DNA from: Eutrigla gurnardus
Lineage: Eukaryota > Chordata > Actinopteri > Perciformes > Triglidae
Assembly (NCBI GenBank): GCA_963514095.1
Contig: OY741268.1
Coordinates: 27,214,857-27,278,856, forward strand
Direction of reading: 5' to 3'
DNA: 64,000 nucleotides
Shown: positions 22,060-34,592 of the stretch, piece after piece
Position numbering within the stretch: position 1 is the first letter of the stretch
Layout: every line of letters begins with the position of its first letter
Notes under the pieces: generated by a model
What the model saw: only the letters and a program-made list of their open reading frames with translations
What the model was told of the DNA's origin: nothing
Databases searched by the model: none
Translations under genes and position numbers: made by a program

Positions 22060-22952
22060 TAGTTTTGCTGGCCTGGAAATGAGCTCATTTTCTGTGTGGT
22101 AAAGGTGCAGAATCTATGTGAATCTGTGAGCATATCTACATCAACGTATTTCTATAGGTGCATTTGGGTATATGGATGTCAGGCTTTCAGCAAAACGACG
22201 TATTATACATGCTTAGATGGGGCTTATTAGGAGGTCAGTGGATGACAAAGACAATGAAGTTGTACTCTGAAGTTTTTTTTATCATCGCAACCAAGATGTC
22301 TATTTTTCATGTGAATAGGAAAGTGAAGTGTCTAGATGGGAACGTATGATGGAAAGAGACCGTCAGTGGGGCTCTTAGGGGCCAAATGAAACCCTCTACA
22401 GCCAATTAGAGGGTGCAGTGCGATCGATTCCCATGGTAACGCAGATGAAGGGCACAGCGCTCCGTATTCCCCCCCCACTCCTTCTCCGTCCTCGTCTTTT
22501 CATATGGAAATGAACCCAATTGTCCCGAGCCCCACACCGCAGGAAATGGCGAGAACAGAGATGTTTTCCAGCAAAAAGGAGTACGAGTGGGCAACAGAAA
22601 AAAACAGAAGGCTACTTGAAGAGAATGAAATATCAGATGAGCTGATGGAGCGATGAGGACTTTGGGTACCTGTTTACTTGGTTAACGTGCTTTCAAAAAG
22701 TTTTCCATAAAAAAATGTTCTTATGTCTGAGCAGCGGATGATTCAGAAAGTACATTAGCACGCACATGGAAATGATCCTGCTCCATTAGTACACTTGTTT
22801 CAACATCCTGCCAACTTCATGGAAAACAGATGGGTTGGAGAACCCAAAAAATAAGTGAGTCACAGTTTCAAACATGTTATTGCAACATTTATGAACATTC
22901 ACATGCATAAATAGGCTGAAAAAAACAGAGAGAGTATATATCTATATCAACC
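22060..22952. other. Unannotated non-coding DNA
   Basis: 22380-22600 has even composition and few repeats (CATGGTAACGC, CATATGGAAATGAACCCAATTG) and may be regulatory. No gene. Confidence 0.35.
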
Positions 22953-23110
22953 ATGGTGGAATGTAACTAAGTACATTTACTCAAGTACTGCAAGTACAAA
23001 GTTGAAACACTTTCTTTTTTTGCAATTTAGTACTTTACTTCTACTCCACTACAATTAGGAAGCCAAAAATGTACTTTTTACTTGACTACAATTATTTGAT
23101 ATTATTAGGT
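22953..23110 (+). repeat. Dispersed teleost repeat, AAGTACATTTAC family (copy 2)
   Basis: Starts at GGTGGAATGTAACTAAGTAC and continues CATTTACTCAAGTACTG. Shares the ACTTCTACTCCACTACA block with copy 1 at 2922-3062. Confidence 0.75.
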
Positions 23111-23117
23111 ACTTTAT

Positions 23118-23315
23118 ACACTGTTAGTAAATAAAGTTTTAATATTTTGTTTTCAGACACAGTCCTCTGTTTATTCCTATTTAAATGTATCAGTAATGAC
23201 TTTTGACCAGGTGCAATGATTACATTGTGTCCCAATTACCCAGGTGAAATGAGAATAAATCACATTGTCACAATCATTTCATGGAAAGAGGTAACACATA
23301 TTTTATTCCAACTTC

Positions 23316-23321
<6 letters not shown>
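23118..23321. mobile_element. TA-flanked MITE, copy 1 (~204 bp)
   Basis: Internal sequence AATATTTTGTTTTCAGACAC...CCTCTGTTTATTCCTAT...ACTTTTGACCAGGTG...GTGTCCCAATTACCCAGGTG closely matches 55341-55550. The ends form an imperfect inverted repeat (ACACTGTTAG.AAATAAAGTT versus ACACATGAAGTTGGAATAAA). Both flanks carry TA, which suits a Tc1/mariner-type target; the class is inferred. Confidence 0.65.
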
Positions 23322-23360
<39 letters not shown>

Positions 23361-23372
23361 CATACATACATT
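23321..23372 (+). repeat. (TA)n(CATA)n microsatellite
   Basis: About 17 TA units followed by four CATA units. It abuts the right end of the MITE, so it may have grown from its TA target. Confidence 0.95.
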
Positions 23373-23454
23373 TGGGAGGACAGGAGGAAATGTTATCTAG
23401 TTTTCTTGTTTCTATTGTATTGACGTTAACGTGATTTTAGCATTTTTATTCTGT

Positions 23455-23505
23455 AAATCTTTGAAAAAGATAAGCGCTATATAAATATAATTATTACTAT
23501 GAAAC
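23455..23505 (+). mobile_element. LINE/SINE-like 3' tail
   Basis: AATCTTTGAAAAAGATAAGC followed by GCTATATAAATATAATTATTA resembles the AAGCGCTATATAAAT-ATTATT 3' tail found on many teleost retroposons. No body is recognisable upstream. Confidence 0.45.
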
Positions 23506-23845
23506 ACTTGTAAACATATCTTAACTTTCTTTCAATCATTAGCATAAAAAGAAAAAGGAAGATCGGCCCTGAGCGAGGACAGCAGGAGCCCGGAGCAAAG
23601 TGGTGACAAAGAAACACAGAAGAGGAATGGAGCAGCGTTATAAAAAAAGGAGTCGGCATGTCAAACAAATGTATTTATTTATCTATTTTCCCGACGACAT
23701 TCACTGCAAACAATGACTCACATTGTTCAATGACACTGTGCAGTACAAGGACTTAACGTTATGCAACGGATTCTTATGAAGTGCCGAGGGGGACAGAATT
23801 CAAACTCTCTCTCAACTCTCTCATCTCTCAGTAATAAACCACATA

Positions 23846-23847
<2 letters not shown>
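23506..23847. other. Unannotated non-coding DNA
   Basis: Nothing recognised. Confidence 0.45.

Positions 23848-23905
<58 letters not shown>
23848..23905 (+). repeat. (CA)n microsatellite
   Basis: About 29 uninterrupted CA units. Confidence 0.98.
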
Positions 23906-23909
<4 letters not shown>

Positions 23910-23997
23910 GAAAACACAGAATTTAGAGTTATTATCACTCTCATATTTGGATGAGAGCTTTATATCCTGCAAATTGTACTGAATTATATATATTGTT

Positions 23998-23999
<2 letters not shown>

Positions 24000-24036
<37 letters not shown>
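24000..24036 (+). repeat. (AC)n microsatellite
   Basis: About 18 AC units, followed by ATATAATATGCAATAT. Confidence 0.98.
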
Positions 24037-24039
<3 letters not shown>

Positions 24040-24177
24040 ATATGCAATATGTTTATCTCTTATACATCTTATTATATATTAAGTGAAGGAAACCAAACAT
24101 TTTCATGATAAATACATCAGTAGATAATGCAGCAGAGGACAGCAGATGCATTTTAATTGCTAGTGTATGCAGTTTTC

Positions 24178-24180
<3 letters not shown>

Positions 24181-24241
<61 letters not shown>
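24181..24241 (+). repeat. (GT)n microsatellite
   Basis: About 30 uninterrupted GT units, complementary to the two CA arrays just upstream. Confidence 0.98.
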
Positions 24242-24242
<1 letters not shown>

Positions 24243-25039
24243 ATTTTGAAACTGTGCTCAGCTCAGGAGGACTTAGTAAGAATCATTTGACCCTTTCCTC
24301 ACACCGGCTCTCCTGAGACGAGAACAGTCCGGCCGCCTCATATAGTATATTTGGACTTAATTGGAACTCTACAGCGTGTTGCTTAAAATAAAAATGCTTG
24401 CGTGTTCGGTTCAATTTCAGGAACTAAATCAGAGAGCACAAAAGTGGGAGGCTTTTCTTTCTTTTTTTTCAAACTTCCCAATGCCAACGTGCTAACCTTT
24501 ATGCTACTGATGGCTCTTTTACCGAGGCCATTTGAGATAAAAATGCGTATTAAAAAAAAATCCACAAGGAATTAAAAGCGCCTCACACGTCCCATTCATC
24601 ACATGCTATTAGCGCAGACGCCTCTTCCTGCTGGTGTCTGGCTCAGCGGGGCGAGAGACACTCAAGCCTTCACCAAAAAGGATGACAAACCTCCGTAATG
24701 GTGTCGTGTGCACACCTCAGTGTGTCTCCTGTTACATCAAGGCCTGTTGATTTGTGCGTCTGCGTGCATAAATGTGCTTACCATCGCCATTAGATGACCA
24801 CACAGAGTACAAAAAAAAGCAATTCCACCCCCCCCCCCCCCCTTCCTTCAGCTGACTGCTGCAACTCCGGACCTTTAGGCGAGAACCCCGGGGTGATCCG
24901 GCGAACCGGAGCAGGTGACAGGAAATGAGGTGAGACGGATGAAAAACAGGAGAGGAAAAGGGATCGGTGTGTCTGTGTGTGTGTGAAACCGCTCAATCTG
25001 GAAGAGAGGCGACGCGCTATAATAGCTGCAGAGCGAGGC
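24242..25039. other. Unannotated DNA with C tract
   Basis: Run of 15 C at 24828-24842. No gene recognised; minus frames here (24790-25363) have no domains. Confidence 0.45.
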
Positions 25040-25460
25040 AATCTCGTGGAGTTGAATGGCGTTGAAAGAGCTGAGGCTGAATGGTAAAAAAAAACAGAGC
25101 TGAACGCTATTATAAGCGCTGAAGGACAGATGCATTAGACTGCTCACGTCTTCCCCCCGGAGCGTGAGCCGCTGGTGAGTTTTAGAGCTTTTTTTTAATT
25201 TCACAGCGGTTTTGCCTCCGCGAGTCGGCGACCTCGGGTCACCTTCGCCAAAACAAACAGGAGGCCGCGGCGAAGTTTCAACCGAACATCCGAAAGGCAG
25301 TCGCAGCGCAGATTTGGGCGGGCGAGGACACAAAGACGGAAGAACAGACGGTGCAACATTCAAATGTCAGATCAAAGCGTGCGGGAGGGCAGAGGATGAA
25401 AAGATTGTAGCCTTGATCTCGGAGAAGGCGAGCCAAAACACGTGAACGCTGCAACAGGAA
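25040..25460. other. Weak CpG-enriched stretch
   Basis: CG dinucleotides are locally frequent (CCGCGAGTCGGCGACC, GGCCGCGGCGAAG, CAGTCGCAGCGC). This could mark an unmethylated regulatory region or an alternative promoter. No start codon with a convincing donor was found. Confidence 0.25.
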
Positions 25461-27559
25461 GCCAAAATTATACATTGCCTCCGTACTGTTCATCCAGATG
25501 GTTCGAATGGGGAGTTTTTCTTTGGAAAAGTTGTTTGGAGATCTGGTTGGATAGAACGGCTATGGGGGGTAACACAGGTGGCAAGTCAAGTGAATTTTCA
25601 TTATAATCGGCCAAAAATCACAAATTTGCATCAAAGAGGCTGTAAAATCGGAGCGCAGCAAAGCAGCAGAGCAGCAACAAAGCCAGTCGATCTCCATCGA
25701 CCCCCGTGTTAAAACAGCAAACTTCACAGCAGAAGTAAACATGTTTACAGGCTGGTCCAAAAAAACAGCTTTTGGTCTCTATGGCTAATTTTAGTGTTCG
25801 ATTTTTACTTTTAATAACTCACTCATTTAAATTATTTCAAGGCTTGAAGTTAGTCACAATTAAAAGACGTGGATGCACCGACCTATATAGAAACCTATTG
25901 GTGATTTTATACATTCTGTGGTTTGGATGAAGATAAACTCCCACAAAAACATCGGGGAAATAAGAAACTTCCACACAGAACCGACATGCAACACTTGTAA
26001 CTGTTCCTTCCCTTCTAACTGGAAGCCAGAGGTCAACGTGTATTCAATCTAAAACCCGTACTCTTGAAGTAGGTCGGTGCACAGCTGTGCCCGAAGAGGA
26101 CAGAACACGCAATGTTTGGGATGTAGAAAGAGGTTGACAATGAATTTAATTTCATGTTTTATTGTACATTATATAAGGATTTGAGGATTTTCCTGTTTGA
26201 TGAAATACAGGAGCGGAAACGTGGGCTTTTTTGGGTCGCCGATGGACAGAATTCAGAGTGGGTATTTAAGACTGTATTGAGGACTGCCCACTATATTTCT
26301 GACGTGTGGAACTGAAGCCTTTTTTATGTAAGATATGTCTTACACATGATGTTTTTTGTCCACACACTTATGTAGAATCATACACAAGCATGATACAATC
26401 AATAAAGTTACACTATGGAGAAACAGAAGGAGAATATTAAACATGAATGAAGAATGTGGATCCAAACATTTCCTACAGTAAGCTCAGATCATTCTGGTTT
26501 GATTTTAAAATGATGCATTTTATTTTGAAATACGGATTTATATTGTTCTCTATGGAAATTATACAGGAAGTGATTTGACTAGGACTCATTTCTCTTTCCT
26601 GTGACCCTGGAATTGATCTCCATGCAACCATCTTCAACCATCTCGTATTGATGTGATAAGAGAGGAAGGATGCTGTGGTGTATTGTTTGTTTAAAAGGGT
26701 TTTTTTTTTGGCACCCGGAGGCGCGACTCAATCACGTACATAACATATGTCACTCTGCATCATAAAGTACTTTTCATAGAAACATCTGTTGTGTTTCACG
26801 CGATAAAACATTAAAAACAGAGCTGCATCAGTACTCCTCGTCCTGTAAATATCTGAGTTATCATGAACACTGTGTTGCTCATCTGACAGGAGATCATAAA
26901 ACACAGCGGGAGGCTATAACACGACGACGGACAGATGACGCAGCTGCGCCACACATCACGTTTAACTGACGTCTCGTTTGAATGGCGGCTCCGAGGCAAA
27001 GTTGTCTCATTAGTTAAATGCTAGGAATGTTTCCTCGCCTCCTTTCTCCTCTTGCATCGCTGGTGACTGAGACGAGAGACGAGGAAAGGAACCGAGGATG
27101 CACAAAACTAAGAAATGAGGAGAGGAGATGGTGCCTTTGTTTGGTGCATCTTTGACCTGAGGCGGGTTGAAGTGAAGATGTTTTCCTCCTTGACGTGCAT
27201 CAATTAAACCGCACAATAACGCATCATCTTGCTTCTTGAGTGCCAGAAGCGAGGACACTTCTCGAAAAGGTGAGGAAAAATGATAACTGGAGATCATTAA
27301 AAGATATATATCTATTTATATCCCATATGTTACCCCCCATGTGGTGCTCCAGCGTCAGGTGTAGTCCAAACGCACGGATGAGGCTGGATGGAGATGACAA
27401 TCTGAGCATCATCTGTAACGTCCCCATAACAGGTACCCAGTCCGCCAGGTATTGAAGCGGATCCCAGGAGAGAAAGGCGAACGCACCATCGGGTGCTCCT
27501 GGGAGATAATGAGCCGCTGAGTGCTGAGTGAGATGTTTGCGGGGGCCAGAGGGCCGGGG
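25461..27559. other. Unannotated non-coding DNA
   Basis: Mostly AT-rich sequence without recognisable elements. 26940-27550 is less AT-rich. No genes. Confidence 0.45.
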
Positions 27560-27790
27560 ATTGGAGCTGCTTCACTGGCTCCGCGCGGAGAGAGGGGCCT
27601 GGGCTCGGCTCTAAATTAGTGAGCCCTCCGGATCAATGTGGGCTGTAATTAGCTGCTATTGATCCCAGACAGATCAGCCACTACAGTAGGCCACAGCCAA
27701 GCACCTCTCAACGTCCATCAAGCTGCAGCACGGCGGCGAAGCCTTGGAGCGCTCTGAGAGCAAAACAAATAATATCAGCCGGCACACTCA
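27560..27790. promoter_or_regulatory. Candidate conserved non-coding block
   Basis: GGATCAAT at 27630 and ATTGATCC at 27658 form an exact 8-bp inverted pair around GGGCTGTAATTAGCTGC. CTCTAAATTAGTGAGCCC lies just upstream, and CAGACAGATCAGCCACTAC downstream. The composition is balanced and free of simple repeats. Strongly enhancer-like by texture; conservation not shown. Confidence 0.4.
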
Positions 27791-29607
27791 GCTCCTGGTA
27801 AGTGCACTAAAGACACTGTTCGACATTTCAGGATTCACTTACATATTCCATTAGTGCACAGCAGCGATGCATCTTTTTTGATTCAGTGTTTTTATCTTGC
27901 GTCCCATTAAATCGTATGGATTACATTATGTGCTTGCGTAACATGCAGAAAAAAAAACAACCCCCCCGCCCCAAAAAAGAGGCCTGAATCACTGGCTATT
28001 ATCCCGATGCATCAGCCATAAATCAGTCGTCATTATGAGCCACGAACTGTGGACGACACCGGAGACGATGGTAATGCAATCTGGCATTTGGAGAAAAAAA
28101 GAGATCCAATCTTCTGCTAAATGATCACAATCAGGACTTTTTCAAAAAATATCTCATCAAAGTGAACAAAGTGGTTTTGCTCTTTTCACTAATGTTAATG
28201 ATCCCGGCTCTCATTAGACATGCGATAGGTGTTTTTCCCCGTTTTCCTCGCGTGTCCTGAAGTGGTCGGCAACAACAAGACTTCACGTAAACAAGACTCT
28301 TTACTGAAGATTCACCCGTTTGGAAAATTGTCAGATAGAAAGTTTCCGTTCTCTTTTTGCTTAAATTTAGAATCACAATAAAATATGGCCTGTCATTATA
28401 ACGGGTCTGCCTGCCAGAGATATGAAACTGAATTCAAAGTTTAAATTATTTAAGTTTAATGAACAAATGCAATTTAAACAAAGGCAAAAAAAAAAGAACT
28501 CTGAAATGTCGTCAAAATGACACCCTTCCACACTCTCATTTGTCTAAAAAGGCGCCACCGTCTAAGGGCCTCGGCACTTTCACGCCTAATAGACTTGAAA
28601 TCTCTCCAGCGTACGTTGGAAATGACCACGCTGAAATCGTTATGTTTCAGAGGGCATGCCTCAAAGAACAATAATGGCACATTAAAGATTCAAACCTGTC
28701 CGTTCTGTTCGGAGACGCTTTATGAACGCCATCTTCGATCTCGCAGGGACATTCATCCTGGCGAGGTGTATAATTAACAACGCTGACCTTTTCTAACAAT
28801 TTCTCTATTTAGAAAACGCTGCTGAAGGAGCGCTGATCCTCACCCAGGGGAGGAAGTTTCACAGTGGGATGGTAATATAGTCTAATAGTCGCAGTCGTCC
28901 GGGTCCGGGTGTTGAAATACTGAAAAGCAGCTGGACTTGTTTGTTCCTCGGCTTCGTCTGATGGCCGTTATGATGCTGTTTAGCTGTGTTGTTTTATTTA
29001 AAAGCGTGTCAGTTTGCCCCTAAAACTTCACCGTCGAACATGAATAATCGTCTTCGCCTCCATCCAGCCTCGTCCCCAAAGTTATTGAACTACTAGAATA
29101 TCCAATTTCAGCCCGGCCCAAATGTCCTTTTTGCTGCAGTCTGGCTTGGTTAGATCCAATATTGCGGTGATGTGTGCAATTCCAGGCCCAAATGAATCTC
29201 CCAGCCCAAGCCCATCTCAGAAAAGATGTTTCCAAAGATTGAAGCGCGGGTGGGGATGCCAGGTGGAAGAGTAGTGGTGCAAAGTGAGTGGGAGCAATTT
29301 GCACTCTGCAGGTTAAACCAAAACTTTCTCCGATATATTTATATAAAGAAGAAACTTGAATCAGCGTGAAAAAAAGATAAAAGAGATTTTCGTACGTTTG
29401 GGGGTTTGTGTTATTTTCGCCCCTTTTTTTTCCCTTTCATCGGATCAAAAGGGATCTCGTCTAGACGGCGAGCGTCGTCACTCTTTGTAGAGCCTTTTAA
29501 ACTTTTATAAGAAGTTTTATAAGAAGTTGTAAACGAAAACCTCGCAATATCATACTACAAGAGTCTTTTCCAGTTACAAAGTAAAACAGTGTTTTTACTG
29601 TCGGCTA
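27791..29607. other. Unannotated DNA, parts possibly regulatory
   Basis: 27890-28100 (CATTAAATCGTATGG, CATAAATCAGTCGTCATTATG), 28540-28790 and 29090-29240 have enhancer-like composition. No gene, RNA or clear repeat. Confidence 0.3.
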
Positions 29608-29631
29608 CAAAGTTCAAAGTTCAAAGTTCAA
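29608..29631 (+). promoter_or_regulatory. Heptamer CAAAGTT x3 (tandem DR1-like half-sites)
   Basis: Three and a half copies of CAAAGTT create overlapping AGTTCA-A-AGTTCA direct repeats with 1-bp spacing. This is the arrangement used by HNF4/RXR-type nuclear receptors, although AGTTCA is not the optimal half-site. It could simply be a short tandem repeat. Confidence 0.3.
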
Positions 29632-32600
29632 CCTCCAGGCACGGCATCTCCAGGAGGTCACAAGAAACAATTAAACCCCAGGCCTACCGCTGCACCACGT
29701 GTTATTTGCTCTCAGCCAACGGTGATTTATCACATCATATCAAAATACTCAAATTACTCCAACGCCCATTAAATCAATGAAATGTGCACGGCACAAACAA
29801 CGCGGGGACTCGTAAAAAGATGCTCCATAGTGATATTGGTGTGGGGGGGAACTCCGCGGGGTACCTTTAACCGTTTACACACCTCACAGTTTTATGAATA
29901 AACGTAATAAATCTACTGTGGGTGCACGCAGCTTTATGTCGCCCCACGGGCAACTAAATAATATTAACACGGCTAGTGCATAACCAGAACAGCAACGCCG
30001 TTCAGCAGAAGTGGTGGAAGTAGTCAATTAAGCAGAACGGCTTCATTTTTATTTTTCATTCATATCTTACGGCGGTGAAGCTGAACATGTGAAGCTCACA
30101 CGTTTTAAACACTTTCTCTGCAGCTCCAGGCGTCGTCAGGCAAACTCTGCAAATCCTGCGTTTATATGTATTGACCAATCACGTTCGAGCAGCCTTTTAA
30201 TTTGAATTCACATAAAGAGACAACAGGAATCTCAGAAGCCATCGCTTTTTTCCCCCTCGGTTTAAAATGAGTTTGTAAACTGACTACTGTTTGTGCACGT
30301 TGCCTAGCAACTCCAGTGTCGCGTCTAGAGTAGCGAACCACAAACAGTGAAGTCTCAGCCCCCGGATACCAGCTGCAACTTTCCATGGGAGGCTAGTTAG
30401 CTTAGCTTTGCTGAAGTATTACTTCCCCAGATGACTAATTAACACACAACACACTCTGGTTAATATTCTGGGATGTCGGCCTTAACGGATAATTCAAGGA
30501 AACTAATATTTTTTTTGTGAAATAGAAATTTAAAGTCATTGCACACCTTTTCCCTACATCTGCTTTCCTTTTTTTTCATTCATTACGTAATAATCTTATG
30601 GAGACAAATCCGCCATCTGATTTATGTGTTCACTATAGCGATTGCTGCCATTGTTGTGTCGGCAGAATCAAAATGAATACATTCACTGAGTGGAGATGTT
30701 TGGGTTGATCCCCCCCCCCCCACCCCGACAGATGAATTAGCCACATACAGTTTCTCAGTCTCAAATCACTCCTTTGAAATTGGTTCCCACAGCTTTGTAA
30801 AAAAAAAAGAACGTTAACGTTTTTCTGTCCGACCTCCACAGGCGCGATGTGAAAGTTCTGTGAAGTAATTAAACTCAGCTGGCGTTATCTGCTCGCTTGT
30901 GATTATAAATCAACTTGCAATCTATTTCTTGCATTGCAATCAGATATATAATTTAATACGCAGGCTACACCAAAAACCAGGAAATTGTGAAAGTGGCCAG
31001 AGAACTCGTGCAGAGTAGACGGAGTTACGACTTCTTCTGGTCCGGTGCTGGGTCGCTGCCAAACCATTTTTTTAATTGATTCACAATAGGATTTTGCTGT
31101 CAAAGGTGTCATTTAGCCAATTCATTTGATTTTATTTATTTATGATTTGTGTCATTCATGTTATTTTACAGCGTTACTGGGTTCATTGTATGTGACTAAA
31201 ATAAGGTTTATTTGCTTTATTTGCTTTGCACGTCACTGTGTCTGCAAATCTCAAAGAAAGGCATTTAAAGAAGCACGCCACGTTTAAAGACATTTTGTGC
31301 GTCATGTCACATATTTTAAGCTTCTTGAGTGTCATTTAACAGCGTTTTCATTCCCAACTTGTCACACACAGACGCACGGTCGCAGCTTTAAATGTAAATG
31401 CAATCTGGCTGATGCTGTGAATAAAAAACACTTGGTTAGAGTTCAGCAACAGAGATAATAGTTTTGGGGAAAGAGTTTGTGTAAGTTTGTTATGTAAAAG
31501 ATGTTTGGGTTAACATAAGGAGGTTTGTTGTCGGTCAATGATAGACGTTTGGTTTCACACAGGTGAGGAACACAGGCCTCCTAGGTCAAAGTTGTGATTG
31601 TTAGACTCATTTGTCAACCCAAAAACGTCCTGCTTATGGAGACTTTCACACTTTTTATATTACGTCACCTGACCTCCGAGCCTGAACTGAACACATGAAA
31701 AGCAAAAAAATGACTTCAGAAATGGACTTGACCCATCTGTTGATGCTCAGTCTGGTCTGAAGTATAAAATCACCACAAAAAACAACAAATACATTCATCC
31801 ATCAATATCATGAGCCCACTTCATATATGACTTCTGCTCATCACTAAAATCCAATCAGTGAAGCCGCTACCTTTTGTTTTCTGATCCTGACATGATCAGT
31901 TATATGAAGAGTTATTTCTCTGATGTGTTTCGGAGGGTCGGACTCTCCCCTTTGAATGTATTCATGACACTCGGGAGAATAATGTCATTCAAATGGCGAC
32001 TGTGTTTGAGATTCTGCCTGTGCTTGCGTCCTGCGGTGTCCACTTCAGTCAGTGCTCAAACTCGGAGATATGTCAGTGGCTCCGATGCGGCTTGTCAGGC
32101 ATGCTGTAGCTCCTTGGCCGGCCCGGTCCAGCCAGCCCCGACCGACCCGGGCACTCCAGGGACCGTCCACAGACAGCCGTCACAACTTTGGTCTCTCTTT
32201 GTCTCTCATCCTCTCATCACCCGTCTCCTTGTCCCTCAAGTCTCGCCATCGGAGTGTGAACATCAGGATTAGGTAAATGACAGGAGGAATCCACAGACTT
32301 GACTAGGCAAATGTCCTTTGGGTCCGTTTTCTGATATGTGGACTTTTCGGAAAAGAAAATACTTTTTTTTCCTTTCCTCCCATGAAAAAGTTGGACACAT
32401 AGTGGGTTTGATTATCGTTCAATCTATTCCATTAGCTCGAATCAATTACAATCAATTTCACCATCGGCCGCGTTAACGCACTTTAAGAAAGTCTTCGTTA
32501 CAGCATGGGGCCAATCAGGAAGCCCCTTCATGTCGAGAAACCAGGAAATAGAAACACGGCGGATTGACTCGCATCACTTAATGTCATTAGCGCCGGAGGG

Positions 32601-34535
32601 GAAGCTGTCAAAATGAAGATGAGCTCCAGCGCATTACACCTTCATCGCTCAATGTGCTCCCACGAGAAAAAAGGTGCCGCGCTCCAAAACAAGGCAGCCG
32701 CTCTCCACGCGTTTCTCTCGCCGGCGTTTCCGCCTTTTCACTCGATTCCATTCAGCTCGCTAATTCCAGGAAATGACTGAAAACCCGAATGCAGGAAAAT
32801 GAAACGCGTTGGCCTCTGTTCACTCAAACTCTGCACTCCTCCTGTTTTTTAGAAGTATATATCTCTTCAGTGAATCTTTGACTCATCTGCATTGGGATTA
32901 TGTGTGCTCGAGACCCCGGGGACGGTTATTAGGCGGTAATTAGTTTCATCTACGAAGCAACATTGTGGACGGGCCTGGTAAACCCTGCCATGTGGTACTT
33001 TGTTCCTTTGCCAGAGTTGCTATTTCAGTCATTGTAAAAAAAAAAAACTAAATCGTAATTTGCAGCAGCAGAACCAGCGCAAGGATCCAGAGTTTATTTT
33101 TCAGCACTCAATACGTGTCATGGCGGCCCTACTGCAAATGAGGAACCTGTCAGGTACGAACATATTAATGCTTTTTTTCTTGCACCAAACTGTGTTTATT
33201 CCCTCTAAAAATATGTTGGGCCATATGTCCGTTCATCACAAATGGTTACTGTTGGCAATGTAACAACGGCAAATTGCCTTCACCTCATGCTGAATAGTTG
33301 TAAACAACGCTGCAAGGTGTGGAGTTATTATGTATTATTGCAGCCTCTTCTACACACTAGATGGACGCCTCATTGCGCCGGCCCTTGATTTACCTCATAT
33401 ATGCATATAGAGTATTAGTACAACAACACAAAAGGGTATTTGCTAAACATCTGTCTCTTTATCACAAGGCAGCATCACTGTTGACTTGCGATGTAATTAA
33501 GATTTAAAGAAAACTCTGGCAATTACCTGTCTAATGGGGCGTTTATCAGCCCTCATTCTCCAAGCTGTCTGTCTCGCTGGCTGGCTCACTGAGAGCCCGG
33601 ATGCATATGTAATAGCTGCCATCAGACGAAGATGGAGAAGCAGCTTTCAGCGGGAGGCGTCGTCGTTCTCCGGGCCCGATGATGACTCCCGGGGGGCCCT
33701 TTGACCACCTCTCGCCTTCCCGATCAAAGTCGCTGGAGGAGAAAGAGGTAGATATTTCCCAGGTAGGAGAAGTTGTCGATCGCCTCACCTCACCGGCGAG
33801 CCGGAGACCCCGCTACCTGTTCCTGTCACGCGAGCGTGATTGGTGAGGGGAGGGCACGGCGAGGAGTGGGAGCGTAACCACATGGAACAATCCATATTCA
33901 GTGATGGAGTGATGTGGAGGGTGGTGGTAGTTGGGTGGTGGGGGGGGGATTTATCTTTTCCATCACCGGTGACACCTGAAAGACACCCTGCAGCGTTGGC
34001 CTGACAACAGTTATGAACCTACTTGCCCCCTTGTGTGCGAGGTCAGGGTTGAGTGACATCCTGTCTCCGTGTCTCTGTGCTCCAGCGGGTGGTGCAGACT
34101 GATTGTGATGGCGCGGCGGGGTGCATGTGGATGCATGTGGGGTTTTTTTTGCCACAGGGTTAGCGGTGTTAGCGGTTTCAATAGTGGCGAAACCCGCCTC
34201 TCAGTCCACAACGTGCGATAAGGAGGGATGTATATGAGAATCTAAATGTGCATCAAAACTCAGACTGACCCTCGCTGGCGAGAAGAAGACCTTCTGCCGC
34301 CACATACTCCGGTTGTGAACTCTCCTGCTTTTGGTGTGAAACGCTCCGTCTCCCACTCTCCAGCCGAATACAGCTCACGCCAAAATGAGAGGAAGCTTCA
34401 AAGCAACTCCTTCATGAAAAAAATATATAGTTAAACAAGTTAAATAGGCTTTTCTCTGCACACAGAACAAAAACATCAGGCTTTCTTCTATATTTTGGCA
34501 CCAATATTGGCAGAAAGCCTTTAGCTAATGGAGGT

Positions 34536-34538
<3 letters not shown>
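29632..34538. other. Unannotated DNA, parts possibly regulatory
   Basis: No gene or repeat recognised over about 4.9 kb. 31900-32260 is GC-rich with a 132-codon frame that has no domain. 32400-32800 contains CAATTACAATCAATTTC, TCATTAGCGCC and CGCTAATTCC words and looks enhancer-like. 33540-33800 is CpG-containing. A C run lies at 30710-30721. Confidence 0.35.
30299..30311 (+). promoter_or_regulatory. Near-perfect RFX X-box
   Basis: GTTGCCTAGCAAC is a palindrome (GTTGC and GCAAC around CTA) that fits the RFX X-box closely. Ciliary gene promoters often carry this, but no first exon was identified next to it. Confidence 0.4.

Positions 34539-34590
<52 letters not shown>
34539..34590 (+). repeat. 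(CA)n microsatellite
   Basis: About 26 CA units. Confidence 0.98.

Positions 34591-34592
<2 letters not shown>

Noticed and set aside
31874..32272. 132-codon frame rich in Ser/Pro
   Set aside because: Composition follows local GC content; a second forward frame is open too, and no domain is recognisable.
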